From: a bacterium
GTDB taxonomy: Bacteria > Blakebacterota > Blakebacteria > Blakebacterales > Blakebacteraceae
Assembly (NCBI GenBank): GCA_025774205.1
Contig: JALGWK010000083.1
Location: forward strand, 1 to 9,532
Direction: 5' to 3'
DNA length: 9,532 nucleotides
Shown: positions 1-7,031 of the stretch, piece after piece
How positions within the stretch are numbered: the stretch's first letter is position 1
Layout of the letters: each line of letters starts with the position of its first letter
Notes under the pieces: generated by a model
Told to the model about the DNA's origin: nothing
Databases searched by the model: none
What the model saw: the letters and a program-made list of their open reading frames with translations, nothing else
Position numbers and translations under genes: made by a program

Positions 1-5
1 CTCAT
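1..5 (-). CDS. Start of an unidentified gene downstream of hemL (edge fragment)
   Basis: On the minus strand the hemL stop TGA (4..2) overlaps an ATG (5..3) in an ATGA arrangement typical of translationally coupled genes. A strong Shine-Dalgarno sequence, AGAGGAGGAA (22..13), lies inside the hemL 3' end with about 9 bases before the ATG. Only the first codon is visible, so the product cannot be named. The overlap suggests the tetrapyrrole operon continues to the left. Confidence 0.5.
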
Positions 6-1318
6 CCGTCGGTTCCTCCTCTGAAGGTCACGGTGAGGGAACCGGCTGCGGCATCCAGGGTCCGGTCGATGTCCTCCGTGGTGTGGGCCGCGGAGAGAAA
101 TCCGGCTTCGAAGGGGCTCGGAGCGAGGTAGATGCCGCGTTCGAGCATGGCCTGGAACCATCGGGTGAACCGGTCGCCATCGGCGACAGCGGCATCGGTC
201 CAGCCGGTGACCGGGCCGTCATGGAAGAAGAGCGATCCCATCGAACCGACCCGGTTCCACGTGATCGGGTACCCCTGATCCCTGATAAGAGCCTCGAAAC
301 CGTCAGCGAGACGATCGCTCAGCAGTTCGAGGTGTTCATACACTTCGGGGTGGGTCGCCAGGTATTCGAGGGTGGCGATCCCCGCCGCTGTCGCGAGCGG
401 ATTGCCCGAGAGGGTCCCCGCCTGATAGACGGGACCGTCGGGAGCGATCTGCCGCATGAGGTCGGTCCGGCCTCCGTAGGCCCCGATGGGGAGGCCGCCG
501 CCCACTATTTTGCCGAGGGTGGTCAGGTCGGGCAAGATCCCGAATCGCTGCTGCGCCCCGCCCGGAGCCAGACGGAATCCGGTCATGACCTCGTCGAAGA
601 TCAGGAGAGCGCCTTCCCGATCGCAGAGGATCCGGAGGGTCTCCAGGAAGCCGGGCAGTGGCGGAACGCAGCCCATGTTGCCGGCGACCGGTTCCACGAT
701 GATCGCGGCGATCGCCTCGGGATGTTCCGCGAAGAGGGCCCCGACAGTGTCGGAATCGTTGTACTCCGCGGTCAGCGTGTCTGCGGCCGTGCCTGAGGTC
801 ACGCCGGGGCTCGACGGCACTCCGATGGTGGCCGCGCCCGAGCCGGCCTCGACCAGGAAGGGGTCGGCATGACCGTGATAGCCGCCCCGGAAGGTCACGA
901 TCTTCGCCCGCCCCGTCGCCGCCCGCGCCAGCCGGACGGCGCTCATGGTGGCTTCGGTGCCGGAGTTGACCAGCCGAACGAGGTCGACCGAGGGAACCAT
1001 CCCCACGATCAGACCCGCCATTTCCACTTCGGCGGCGGTCGGCGCGCCGAAGGAGGTACCGCGGGAGAGCGCCTCTTCGACGGCCTTCCGGATGACGGGA
1101 TGGTCGTGCCCGAGGATCATTGGTCCCCATGAGCCGACATAATCGAGCCAGGTGTTGCCGTCCACGTCCCGGATGGTGGCACCCGAGCCGCTGCTGATGT
1201 AGATCGGATCGCCGCCGACCCGGCCGAAGGCGCGCACCGGGCTGTTCACCCCGCCCGGCATCAGTCGGCGCGCCTCCTCATGGAGACGCCGGCTCTCGGG
1301 GAAGTCGCGCTCAGACAC
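2..1318 (-). CDS. hemL: Glutamate-1-semialdehyde 2,1-aminomutase (HemL)
   Basis: This cytoplasmic PLP enzyme converts glutamate-1-semialdehyde to 5-aminolevulinate, the last step of the C5 route into tetrapyrroles. The 438 residues match the usual family length. Visible landmarks are the N-terminal [11 protein letters not shown] signature (residues 21-31), the PLP region FRGGYHGH (143-150), FDEVMTGFR with the cofactor-binding Asp242, and [18 protein letters not shown] with the Schiff-base lysine at about K270. The start is GTG at 1318, supported by GGGAGGAA (1333..1326) about 7 bases upstream and by an eight-base overlap with the hemB stop (GTGTCTGA). No essential residue appears to be missing. 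It is the third gene of the hemCD-hemB-hemL operon, and its stop overlaps a further downstream start. The aminotransferase class III relatives are excluded by the GSA-specific N-terminus and the hem context. Confidence 0.97.
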   Translation of the reverse strand: MSERDFPESRRLHEEARRLMPGGVNSPVRAFGRVGGDPIYISSGSGATIRDVDGNTWLDYVGSWGPMILGHDHPVIRKAVEEALSRGTSFGAPTAAEVEMAGLIVGMVPSVDLVRLVNSGTEATMSAVRLARAATGRAKIVTFRGGYHGHADPFLVEAGSGAATIGVPSSPGVTSGTAADTLTAEYNDSDTVGALFAEHPEAIAAIIVEPVAGNMGCVPPLPGFLETLRILCDREGALLIFDEVMTGFRLAPGGAQQRFGILPDLTTLGKIVGGGLPIGAYGGRTDLMRQIAPDGPVYQAGTLSGNPLATAAGIATLEYLATHPEVYEHLELLSDRLADGFEALIRDQGYPITWNRVGSMGSLFFHDGPVTGWTDAAVADGDRFTRWFQAMLERGIYLAPSPFEAGFLSAAHTTEDIDRTLDAAAGSLTVTFRGGTDG

Positions 1319-2303
1319 GTTCAGCTTCCTCCCGCAGCCAGAGGGCCGCGTCCTTGGCGAAGTAGTTCAGGATGATGTCTGCGCCCGCCCGCTTGATCCC
1401 GGTGAGCGCTTCCAGGGCGACCCGGCGCTCATCGATCCACCCGTTCCCGGCGGCGGCCTTGATGAGACTGTACTCGCCGGAGACCTGGTAGGCGGCGGTC
1501 GGCACCCCGAAGGTATCCTTTACCCTCCTGATGATGTCGAGATAGGGTCCGGCCGGTTTCACCATGACGATATCGGCGCCCTCCTCGAGATCGAGGGCGA
1601 CCTCGTTCAGCGCCTCTTCGGCGTTGGGCGGATCCATCTGGTAGGCGCGCCGGTCGCCGAAAGCGGGGGCGGAATAGGCGGCGTCACGGAATGGGCCGTA
1701 ATAGGCGGAGGCGTACTTGGCGGCATAACTGACGATCGGGATATGCTGGAGGTCACTGCCGTCGAGGCCTTCACGTATGGCGGCCACCCGGCCATCCATC
1801 ATGTCGCTCGGTGCCACCGCGTCGGCGCCCGCCTGCGCGTAGGCCAGGGAGGCCCGGACCAGGAGGGGCAGGGTGGCGTCATTGTCCACCTCGCCGGCTT
1901 CGGTCAGTACCCCGCAGTGACCGTGATCGGTGTATTCACAGAGGCAGACATCTCCCCAGATGAGCAGGTCCGGCACCTCTCCCTTGATGGCGCGGATCGC
2001 CCGCGGGATGATCCCGTCCGGATCATATCCGGCGCTCCCGGTGGCATCCTTCTCTTCGGGGACTCCGAAGAGGATGATGGCCGGGATTCCCAGCGCATGG
2101 ACCGAAGCGGCTTCAGCCGCCACCCGGTCAACGGAGAACTGGGATACGCCGGGCATGCTCTGGACGGGATTTTCGACCCCTGTGCCGGGCACGATGAAAA
2201 GGGGGTAGACGAAATCGTCGACCGAGAGGGTCGTTTCCCGGACCAGGCGTCGCCACCCTTCGGTCCGGCGCAGCCGTCTCGGCCGCTGTTCGGGGAATGC
2301 CAT
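1311..2303 (-). CDS. hemB: Delta-aminolevulinic acid dehydratase (porphobilinogen synthase, HemB)
   Basis: This enzyme condenses two 5-aminolevulinate molecules into porphobilinogen in the cytoplasm, normally as an octamer. The 330-residue length is standard. The active-site metal loop [14 protein letters not shown] (118-131) carries Cys120, Cys122 and Cys130, the zinc-dependent type rather than the aspartate-rich magnesium type. The two Schiff-base lysines are K196 ([17 protein letters not shown]) and K249 ([10 protein letters not shown]). The ATG at 2303 overlaps the hemCD stop by one base (TGATG), and an AAGGAAGAAAGG purine run just upstream can serve as ribosome-binding site. The gene ends eight bases inside hemL. 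One-base coupling on one side and an overlap on the other indicate co-translation with its pathway neighbours. Confidence 0.98.
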   Translation of the reverse strand: MAFPEQRPRRLRRTEGWRRLVRETTLSVDDFVYPLFIVPGTGVENPVQSMPGVSQFSVDRVAAEAASVHALGIPAIILFGVPEEKDATGSAGYDPDGIIPRAIRAIKGEVPDLLIWGDVCLCEYTDHGHCGVLTEAGEVDNDATLPLLVRASLAYAQAGADAVAPSDMMDGRVAAIREGLDGSDLQHIPIVSYAAKYASAYYGPFRDAAYSAPAFGDRRAYQMDPPNAEEALNEVALDLEEGADIVMVKPAGPYLDIIRRVKDTFGVPTAAYQVSGEYSLIKAAAGNGWIDERRVALEALTGIKRAGADIILNYFAKDAALWLREEAERV

Positions 2304-4054
2304 CAGTCTTCTGACCTTTCTTCCTTGGGTTCGTTCATCGGACCGGCCTCACCGGTCAGCGGTCCCACCACGGCCCGGGCGAGTCCCTCCAGGGTGCTCG
2401 GATCCGCTACCGCGTCGGGCGTGTGTCCTGACTGCTCCAGGGCTCTCGAGGTGGTGACACCGATTACCGCCGTACAGGTCTCCTTCAGAAGCGTGTCGAA
2501 ACTCTCGGCACCGAAGAGCTCCCTCAAACCCGTCACCGCAGACGGACTCGCGAACGTGATCGCGTCGATCCCGCCGGCTTCCGCTTCTGCCAGACAGTCG
2601 TCAGCGGTAATGGTTGTCGAGCCGACCTCATAGGCGATCACAAAGTCGATCTCCGCACCCAGCTCCCGCAGTCCTTCCGGAACGGTTTCACGGGCGAGCG
2701 CGCTCGCCGGGAACAGGATTACGGTTCCCTCGGGCAGACCGTGCTCCCGGATGAGATCCACCAGGGATTCACCGCTGAAGGTGTCGGGCACAAGGTGGAC
2801 CGGCCATCCCCGGGCGGCAACGATCGTCGCGGTGGCCCGACCGACCGCGGCCACCTGCAGTTCCTCGGGACAGCGGGGAGGGAGGAGTCCTTCGAAGTCG
2901 AACACCGCGTCGACCGCGCGGGCGCTCGAGAACACGATCCAGTCGTACCGGTCGAGGTTGCCGAGGGCATCACGCAGCGGAGCCGGATCATCCGGTTCAC
3001 AGATCGTGAACATCGGCCAGTGTACCACGCTGGCTCCCAGGTTCTCCAGACGGGTGGTCAGAACGTCCTCCGGTATATCGGGGCGGGTGACCACCACCCT
3101 TTTTCCGACGAGGGGTCGTTCGATGCTGCTCCCGATCTCTTCCAGTATCTCACGGCCACCGCGGTGGAGGAGTTCCTCGGCGAGTTCGGTCCCCAGTTCT
3201 CCTGCGAACTCTATCGGAGCCCTCCGGCGACCTTCCGCCACGCGGGTGCCGTCAGGCGAACAGATGACCGCCGAGAGCTGAAGGATTCCCGTGTCCTCGA
3301 TCGCCCAGGCGCCGACCGGAACCTGGCACCCTCCCCCGAGTCGTCTGAGGAATGACCTCTCGGCGGTGATCGAACAGCGGCTGGGAGCGTGGTTGAGTGG
3401 CGCGACCCACTGTCGGGTGAACTCATCATCCTGCCGGATCTGCAGGGCGATGGCACCCTGTCCCGGAGCGGGTGGGAACTGGTCCAGCGGAAGAGTGGTG
3501 GTTATCTCCTCCTCCAGACCCAACCGGCGCAGGCCGGCCGTGGCGACCACGATGGCGTCGTATTCACCGGCCTTGAGTTTCCGGAGCCTGGTCGGCACGT
3601 TGCCCCGCAGGTCGACCAGCTCGAGATCGGGCCTGGCGCGGGCGATGAGCGCCCGGCGCCGCAGGCTGCTGGTGCCGATCCGCGAGCCCTCGGGCAGTTC
3701 ATCAAAGGTCAGACCATCCCGACTGATGAGCGCGTCACGGGGGTCCTCCCTGGTTGTGATCGCTCCGATGGCGAGACCGTCAGGCAGGATGGTGGCCAGG
3801 TCCTTCAGGCTGTGGACGGCGAGATCTATCGAACCGCCAAGGAGAGCTTCTTCGATCTCTTTGGTGAAGAATGATTGTCCGGCCACCCGGGTAAGGGGCA
3901 CGTCGGTGATCGTATCTCCGCTGGTGGTGATGACAACCTCTTCGGTGGACGGGGCGCCATCGAGCCTTGAGAGGGCCCGGGCGACGCTCCGTGTCTGCCG
4001 GAGGGCCAGCTCCGATCCGCGGGTTCCGATCCGGATGATCTCCCTGCTGCTCAT
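2303..4054 (-). CDS. hemCD: Fused hydroxymethylbilane synthase / uroporphyrinogen-III synthase (HemC-HemD)
   Basis: One 583-residue protein carries two consecutive pathway enzymes. Residues about 5-312 are porphobilinogen deaminase: [13 protein letters not shown] at the N-terminus, HSLKDL with the catalytic Asp85, TSSLRRRA and [10 protein letters not shown] for substrate binding, and [10 protein letters not shown] with Cys243, the expected attachment site of the dipyrromethane cofactor. Residues about 315-565 are uroporphyrinogen-III synthase: [11 protein letters not shown] at its start, [21 protein letters not shown] and a late [11 protein letters not shown]. The joined product would polymerise four porphobilinogens and cyclise the bilane to uroporphyrinogen III, the branch point to haem, sirohaem and cobalamin. 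ATG at 4054 is preceded by GAAGGGAA about 6-7 bases away. It is the first gene of the leftward operon and has no hemA before it. HemC-HemD fusions are known in some bacteria, so the fusion is uncommon rather than new. Confidence 0.96.
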   Translation of the reverse strand: MSSREIIRIGTRGSELALRQTRSVARALSRLDGAPSTEEVVITTSGDTITDVPLTRVAGQSFFTKEIEEALLGGSIDLAVHSLKDLATILPDGLAIGAITTREDPRDALISRDGLTFDELPEGSRIGTSSLRRRALIARARPDLELVDLRGNVPTRLRKLKAGEYDAIVVATAGLRRLGLEEEITTTLPLDQFPPAPGQGAIALQIRQDDEFTRQWVAPLNHAPSRCSITAERSFLRRLGGGCQVPVGAWAIEDTGILQLSAVICSPDGTRVAEGRRRAPIEFAGELGTELAEELLHRGGREILEEIGSSIERPLVGKRVVVTRPDIPEDVLTTRLENLGASVVHWPMFTICEPDDPAPLRDALGNLDRYDWIVFSSARAVDAVFDFEGLLPPRCPEELQVAAVGRATATIVAARGWPVHLVPDTFSGESLVDLIREHGLPEGTVILFPASALARETVPEGLRELGAEIDFVIAYEVGSTTITADDCLAEAEAGGIDAITFASPSAVTGLRELFGAESFDTLLKETCTAVIGVTTSRALEQSGHTPDAVADPSTLEGLARAVVGPLTGEAGPMNEPKEERSED

Positions 4055-4117
4055 GCGCGTTCCCTTCGAGTGAGGAAAAAGTAGACCAGATGCGAAGAAG
4101 TCGCCAGCAGATTGCCG

Positions 4118-4131
4118 GGTCGGTGACGACC
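4118..4131. repeat. Short inverted repeat in the hemCD leader
   Basis: GGTCG and CGACC arms flank a four-base GTGA loop, 64-77 bp upstream of the hemCD start. It could be a small operator or a weak hairpin in the leader transcript. There is no T-run, so it is not a convincing terminator. Five-base arms in GC-rich DNA can arise by chance. Confidence 0.3.
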
Positions 4132-4170
4132 GTGGGCGAGGTTCAACCGGGCACCTTTTGTGTCCGGGGT

Positions 4171-4207
4171 GGCTGATAACTACCTTTCATGCTGACCGGC
4201 TGATACC
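4171..4207. repeat. Pair of direct repeats GGCTGATAAC / GGCTGATACC
   Basis: The two ten-base copies at 4171-4180 and 4198-4207 match at nine of ten positions and are 27 bp apart start to start. They lie upstream of the lipoprotein-hgcAB operon where a regulator could bind. Function is inferred from position only; no known operator is recognised. Confidence 0.35.
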
Positions 4208-4209
4208 AT

Positions 4210-4239
4210 GGTGATCACCGATGGTCACCGACAATCACC
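4210..4239. promoter_or_regulatory. Palindrome GGTGATCACC and three TCACC copies on a 10-bp pitch
   Basis: A perfect ten-base palindrome (4210-4219) contains the first of three TCACC copies that begin at 4215, 4225 and 4235, exactly one helical turn apart. The last copy ends six bases before the ribosome-binding site of the lipoprotein gene. A dimeric repressor site or an mRNA leader structure would fit; either reading is inference. Confidence 0.4.
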
Positions 4240-4244
4240 AGTAC

Positions 4245-4249
4245 GGAGG
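4245..4249 (+). promoter_or_regulatory. Ribosome-binding site of the DUF3332-type lipoprotein gene
   Basis: GGAGG lies 6 bases before ATG 4256 and 9 bases before ATG 4259. It decides the start: the upstream in-frame ATG at 4208 has no comparable site and would add 16 polar, charged residues in front of the signal peptide. Confidence 0.75.
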
Positions 4250-4255
4250 AGAGAT

Positions 4256-4723
4256 ATGATGAAGAGGAGAGTCACCGCCGTCGCCCTGGCGATGGTGCTG
4301 TTCCTGAGCGCCTGCACCGGATCGTTCAACCTCACCCGGAAGGTCAACCAGTTCAACAAGAGCTTCGATGATCCGTGGACCGAGGAAGTGGTTTTCCTGG
4401 GTCTGGTGATCGTGCAGGTCTACTCGATCTCGCTGCTGGCGGACATGCTTGTCTTCAACGCCATCGAGTTCTGGGGTGGTGAGAACCCGGTGGGTGATGA
4501 AGATCAGCAGCTGGCTCTCGCCGATGATGCCTCAGCGACGGTTCTCGCCGACGGGAGCATCCGGCTCGAAGTGGATGACCGGATATACCTGCTGGAGAAG
4601 ACCGACGCCGGAGTCGTGGCGACCGGTGCCGATGGTGAGATCCTCTACCGGGCGGTCACCGACGAGGCCGGCAAGATCTCTGTTTATGACGCCTCCGGTA
4701 AACTGGTCCGCAGGGAGCAGTAG
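4256..4723 (+). CDS. DUF3332-type lipoprotein, first gene of the hgc operon
   Basis: The predicted 155-residue protein starts with a classical lipoprotein signal: MMKRR, a hydrophobic stretch, then a lipobox LSAC with the lipidated cysteine at residue 20. The mature N-terminus (CTGSFNLTRKVNQFN) and the next segment, with EEVVFLGLVIVQVYSISLLA and NAIEFWGG, resemble the DUF3332 family of small envelope proteins, which has no assigned biochemical function. The middle is hydrophobic enough to contact a membrane. The last 65 residues alternate polar and hydrophobic positions and look like a small beta-rich domain (VLADGSIRLEVDD, DASGKLVRRE). ATG 4256 or 4259 fits the GGAGG site. The TAG stop shares its G with the GTG start of hgcA, so the two are probably coupled. 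That coupling is the only clue to its job. The family assignment is from recalled sequence pattern, not a profile search. Confidence 0.85.
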   Translation: MMKRRVTAVALAMVLFLSACTGSFNLTRKVNQFNKSFDDPWTEEVVFLGLVIVQVYSISLLADMLVFNAIEFWGGENPVGDEDQQLALADDASATVLADGSIRLEVDDRIYLLEKTDAGVVATGADGEILYRAVTDEAGKISVYDASGKLVRREQ

Positions 4724-5775
4724 TGCGGGAGCGACCCGACTTCATCAGCGGCACCATTGAGACGCCGATCGGCCCGGTCCCGGGAGTGCGGTCCGACCTC
4801 TCCCTCCGGGATCGACTGGGGACCTGGAAGGTCAGGTGGCGGATTGGCCGCATGAGCTACACCGTTCCGCCCGGCCTTTACGCCCTCGGTACGCCTGACG
4901 CCGCCTCGGAAGTCCTGGTCACGGCCAATTTCAAGCTGACCTTCGACCAGGTCCGGCGGGCGCTCCCGGGTGAACATTTCTGGATCCTCGTGCTGGATAC
5001 GAAAGGGATCAATGTCTGGTGCGCGGCGGGAAAGGGAACCTTCGGGACCGTGGAACTCCTCCATCAGATCGAGTCGACGCGACTGGCCGATGTCGTCGGG
5101 CATCGTCGTCTCCTCCTCCCGCAGCTCGGTGCTCCGGGCGTTGCCGCCCACCGGGTGAAGAAGGAGTCGGGCTTCAAGGTCCTCTACGGACCGATCATGG
5201 CCCGCGACCTGCCGGCCTTCATTGCCGCAGGGATGGAGGCTGCGCCGGAGATGAGGAGGAAGACCTTTCCCCTGGGCGAACGGATCGTGCTGATCCCGAT
5301 CGAACTGATCGGGACGCTCAGGTACCTGATCCCGGTGATGGCGCTTTTCGGTCTGCTGAGCGGCCTGGGTGGTCCCGGTGAATACTGGGCCAACGTGGCG
5401 TCATTCGGCATCCCGGGCGCGATCTCACTCCTCGCCGGAGTTGTGGCGGGGGCGGTCATCGTCCCCCTGCTCCTGCCCTGGTTGCCGGGGAGGCCGTTCT
5501 CCGTCAAGGGGGTCTGGCCCGGTCTGGCCGCGGCCGGCCTGACCTTCCTGTGGCTCGGCAGCGGCCTGGCGACGCTGTCCGGATGCCTTGAAGCGGCTGC
5601 CTGGCTGCTGATGGTGACCACGCTGAGCGCCTTTCTGGGTATGAATTTCACCGGTTCATCCACCTATACCTCCCTATCGGGAGTTAGGAAAGAAATGCGG
5701 ATCGCTGTACCTTTACAGGTCGGGGCCGCCGCGATCGGACTCATCCTCTGGTTCAGCTCGCGGCTCACGGCATAA
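4723..5775 (+). CDS. hgcA: HgcA, corrinoid protein of mercury methylation
   Basis: HgcA is the membrane-anchored corrinoid protein that passes a methyl group to Hg(II), making methylmercury. The 350-residue protein has the two-part family layout. An N-terminal corrinoid-binding domain (about 45-185) holds the diagnostic cap-helix motif NVWCAAGKGTF at 97-107, with Cys100 as the predicted lower cobalt ligand. A C-terminal hydrophobic domain follows with about five membrane helices (roughly 187-211, 224-251, 264-286, 288-307, 328-347). It includes the conserved loop NFTGSSTYTSLSG (308-320). The related CO dehydrogenase/acetyl-CoA synthase corrinoid subunit lacks this membrane domain. The start is GTG 4723, overlapping the upstream TAG stop by one base, with AGGGAG (4712-4717) as ribosome-binding site. 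hgcB follows after 11 bases. All family landmarks are intact, so activity is plausible but not shown by sequence. Confidence 0.94.
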   Translation: MRERPDFISGTIETPIGPVPGVRSDLSLRDRLGTWKVRWRIGRMSYTVPPGLYALGTPDAASEVLVTANFKLTFDQVRRALPGEHFWILVLDTKGINVWCAAGKGTFGTVELLHQIESTRLADVVGHRRLLLPQLGAPGVAAHRVKKESGFKVLYGPIMARDLPAFIAAGMEAAPEMRRKTFPLGERIVLIPIELIGTLRYLIPVMALFGLLSGLGGPGEYWANVASFGIPGAISLLAGVVAGAVIVPLLLPWLPGRPFSVKGVWPGLAAAGLTFLWLGSGLATLSGCLEAAAWLLMVTTLSAFLGMNFTGSSTYTSLSGVRKEMRIAVPLQVGAAAIGLILWFSSRLTA

Positions 5776-5786
5776 GGATCGATGAC

Positions 5787-6116
5787 ATGGCTCAACTGGC
5801 GTATCTCAGGGATGTGGCGACCCTCAGCCTCGAGGCAGGGAAATGCATCGGCTGCGCGCTCTGTGAGATCGTCTGTCCCCATGCGGTGTTCGCGATGGTT
5901 GAAGGTATCGCGGTCATCGGGGATCGTGACGCCTGCATGGAGTGCGGCGCCTGCGCCCGCAACTGTCCCACCGAAGCAATCTATGTGAAGGTGGGAGTGG
6001 GGTGTGCCGCGGCGGTCATCAGCGATGCGCTCGGTATCAAATCCGCCTGCTGCTCTGTCGATGCATCGGAACCTCTCGAGAACGGGGAGAGCGCGTCATC
6101 CTGCGGCTGCTGCTGA
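5787..6116 (+). CDS. hgcB: HgcB, dicluster [4Fe-4S] ferredoxin of mercury methylation
   Basis: HgcB is thought to reduce the HgcA corrinoid and may help deliver Hg(II). The 109-residue protein has two cluster motifs: CIGCALCEIVCP (Cys20, 23, 26, 30) and CMECGACARNCP (Cys50, 53, 56, 60), the latter with the CMECGAC form typical of HgcB. Cys73 in VKVGVGCAAAV corresponds to the extra conserved cysteine of the family. The tail carries a CC pair at 88-89 and ends SSCGCC (Cys106, 108, 109), so it is longer and more cysteine-rich than the roughly 95-residue characterised HgcB, which ends in one CC pair. ATG 5787 is preceded by AAGGA (5774-5778) overlapping the hgcA stop. A generic ferredoxin is unlikely given the position directly after hgcA and the tail cysteines. 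Confidence 0.94.
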   Translation: MAQLAYLRDVATLSLEAGKCIGCALCEIVCPHAVFAMVEGIAVIGDRDACMECGACARNCPTEAIYVKVGVGCAAAVISDALGIKSACCSVDASEPLENGESASSCGCC

Positions 6117-6162
6117 CCGGTCCCCGGATAGTGAGCCTGAGAACGCGATTCCCTCTGATATC

Positions 6163-7026
6163 ATGCCCGACAACTTTCTGAAATCGCTGTCGTTATGGGA
6201 ACCGGGCCACCGGGGTGGAGAACCCGATCCCGGCGGCGCGCTCGACCTCCTCGAACAGGCGGAACGGATACTGGCCGACGACCTTGACGGAGAGATCTCT
6301 GTCGAGGAATGGCACCGATACCTCGACTGGACCCGCCGCCGCCGGTTCCTGGGGAGCCTGCCCGACCGAAAGACGCGAGCTCGGTGGGCGGATACAACCT
6401 TCCCGGTCATCCTCCTGACGGGAACCGACCTCGGTACGATCTTCACCCGGCGGGTAGCGGATCACCCCGAACGCACGCTCCTGCAGGAGATGGAGGGCGA
6501 TCGTATCCAGAAATGGAGCTACGAGCAGGTCGGTCGCCGGACCGCGGCAATGGCGGCCTCCTTCATCGACTCCGCGGACGGGGAACCGACCGTGGCGCTC
6601 TTCACGGAGAACAGTGTCGACGGCGCCTGCGCCGACCTGGCCTGTCTGCTTCACGATATCCCCGTCTCACCACTCAACATCCACCTCGATGTAGAGGAAC
6701 TGGCCGACATCTTCCAGCGGCTCGATGTCAACCTTGCCGTCACCGACACCTTCGAGCGCCTGGAGAGGCTCCTGGCGGTCAGGGAACGTATCAATCGTCC
6801 CTTCCCGATCTACCTCTTCGACCTCGATTCGGTCTGTGGCGAGAACGACTGTCTCAGCATGGACGAGAGACTGGCCGGTCTCGGCCCCGGGGAGGTCGAG
6901 CGGATACTTTCCGACCGGACCCGTCTCGGTCTGACCGACACGGCCACGGTGATGTTCACCTCCGGCAGCACCGGTCGGCAGAAGGGCGTCTCCTTCTCCC
7001 AGTTCAACATGGTCTCCAAGCGGTAA
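6163..7026 (+). pseudogene. AMP-forming acyl-CoA synthetase-like enzyme, N-terminal part (cut off by a frameshift)
   Basis: As written this reads 287 residues and then stops (TAA 7024-7026). It holds the N-terminal half of an adenylate-forming enzyme: a helical leader of about 80 residues rich in Glu, Asp and Arg, a segment like the acyl-CoA synthetase entry region (DHPERTLLQE, WSYEQVGRRTAAMAASF), and the P-loop-like motif TSGSTGRQKGV beginning at Thr266. The reading is lost about 15 residues later, before the acyl/adenylate-binding core, so this piece alone should be inactive. ATG 6163 is chosen because it is the first in-frame start beyond hgcB, 46 bases after its stop; its ribosome-binding site is poor. 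An upstream ATG at 6004 would overlap hgcB by 113 bases. Substrate is unknown; the motif style is closest to long-chain fatty acyl-CoA ligases. It may be co-transcribed with hgcAB. Confidence 0.85.
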
Positions 7027-7031
7027 GCGGT
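7018..7031 (+). repeat. 7-bp tandem duplication AAGCGGT x2 that breaks the reading frame
   Basis: AAGCGGT occurs at 7018-7024 and immediately again at 7025-7031. With one copy the text reads AAG CGG TTC GCG and continues open to the window edge. With two copies the frame shifts by one and meets TAA at 7024. A seven-base insertion is therefore enough to explain the split of the ligase gene. Confidence 0.9.

Larger units (their letters stand above)
4055..4255. promoter_or_regulatory. Divergent intergenic region between the hem operon and the hgc operon
   Basis: About 200 bp separate the hemCD start (minus strand) from the lipoprotein start (plus strand), so promoters for both operons should lie here. 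I see no convincing -35/-10 pair in either direction; a TTGTGT at 4158 and a TAACTA at 4177 are only 13 bp apart. Structure is present: a small inverted repeat (4118-4131), two near-identical GGCTGATAMC copies (4171-4180 and 4198-4207), a perfect palindrome (4210-4219) and three TCACC copies on a 10-bp pitch. These are operator-like, but nothing identifies the regulator. Confidence 0.5.

Noticed and set aside
1743-2633. 296-codon open frame on the plus strand across hemB and hemCD
   Set aside because: Both underlying minus-strand genes have full family signatures; this is a shadow frame with low-complexity composition.
4210-4249. Resemblance of GATCACC in the leader to the 16S rRNA 3' end
   Set aside because: The match is only seven bases and the following sequence diverges, so it is not an rRNA fragment.
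4208-4255. Upstream ATG giving the lipoprotein 16 extra residues
   Set aside because: No ribosome-binding site precedes it, and the extension would put polar residues before a normal lipoprotein signal. GGAGG favours 4256 or 4259.
4723-5775. Corrinoid subunit of CO dehydrogenase/acetyl-CoA synthase instead of HgcA
   Set aside because: That subunit lacks the C-terminal membrane domain and carries an iron-sulphur motif not seen here. The NVWCAAGK motif and the adjacent hgcB settle the call.
6004-6162. Upstream ATG for the ligase gene overlapping hgcB
   Set aside because: It would overlap hgcB by 113 bases and add about 53 residues in a shadow frame of hgcB with Arg/Ser/Pro-rich composition. 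ATG 6163 is simpler.
6117-6162. Possible terminator between hgcB and the ligase gene
   Set aside because: No stem with a following T-run is visible in these 46 bases.
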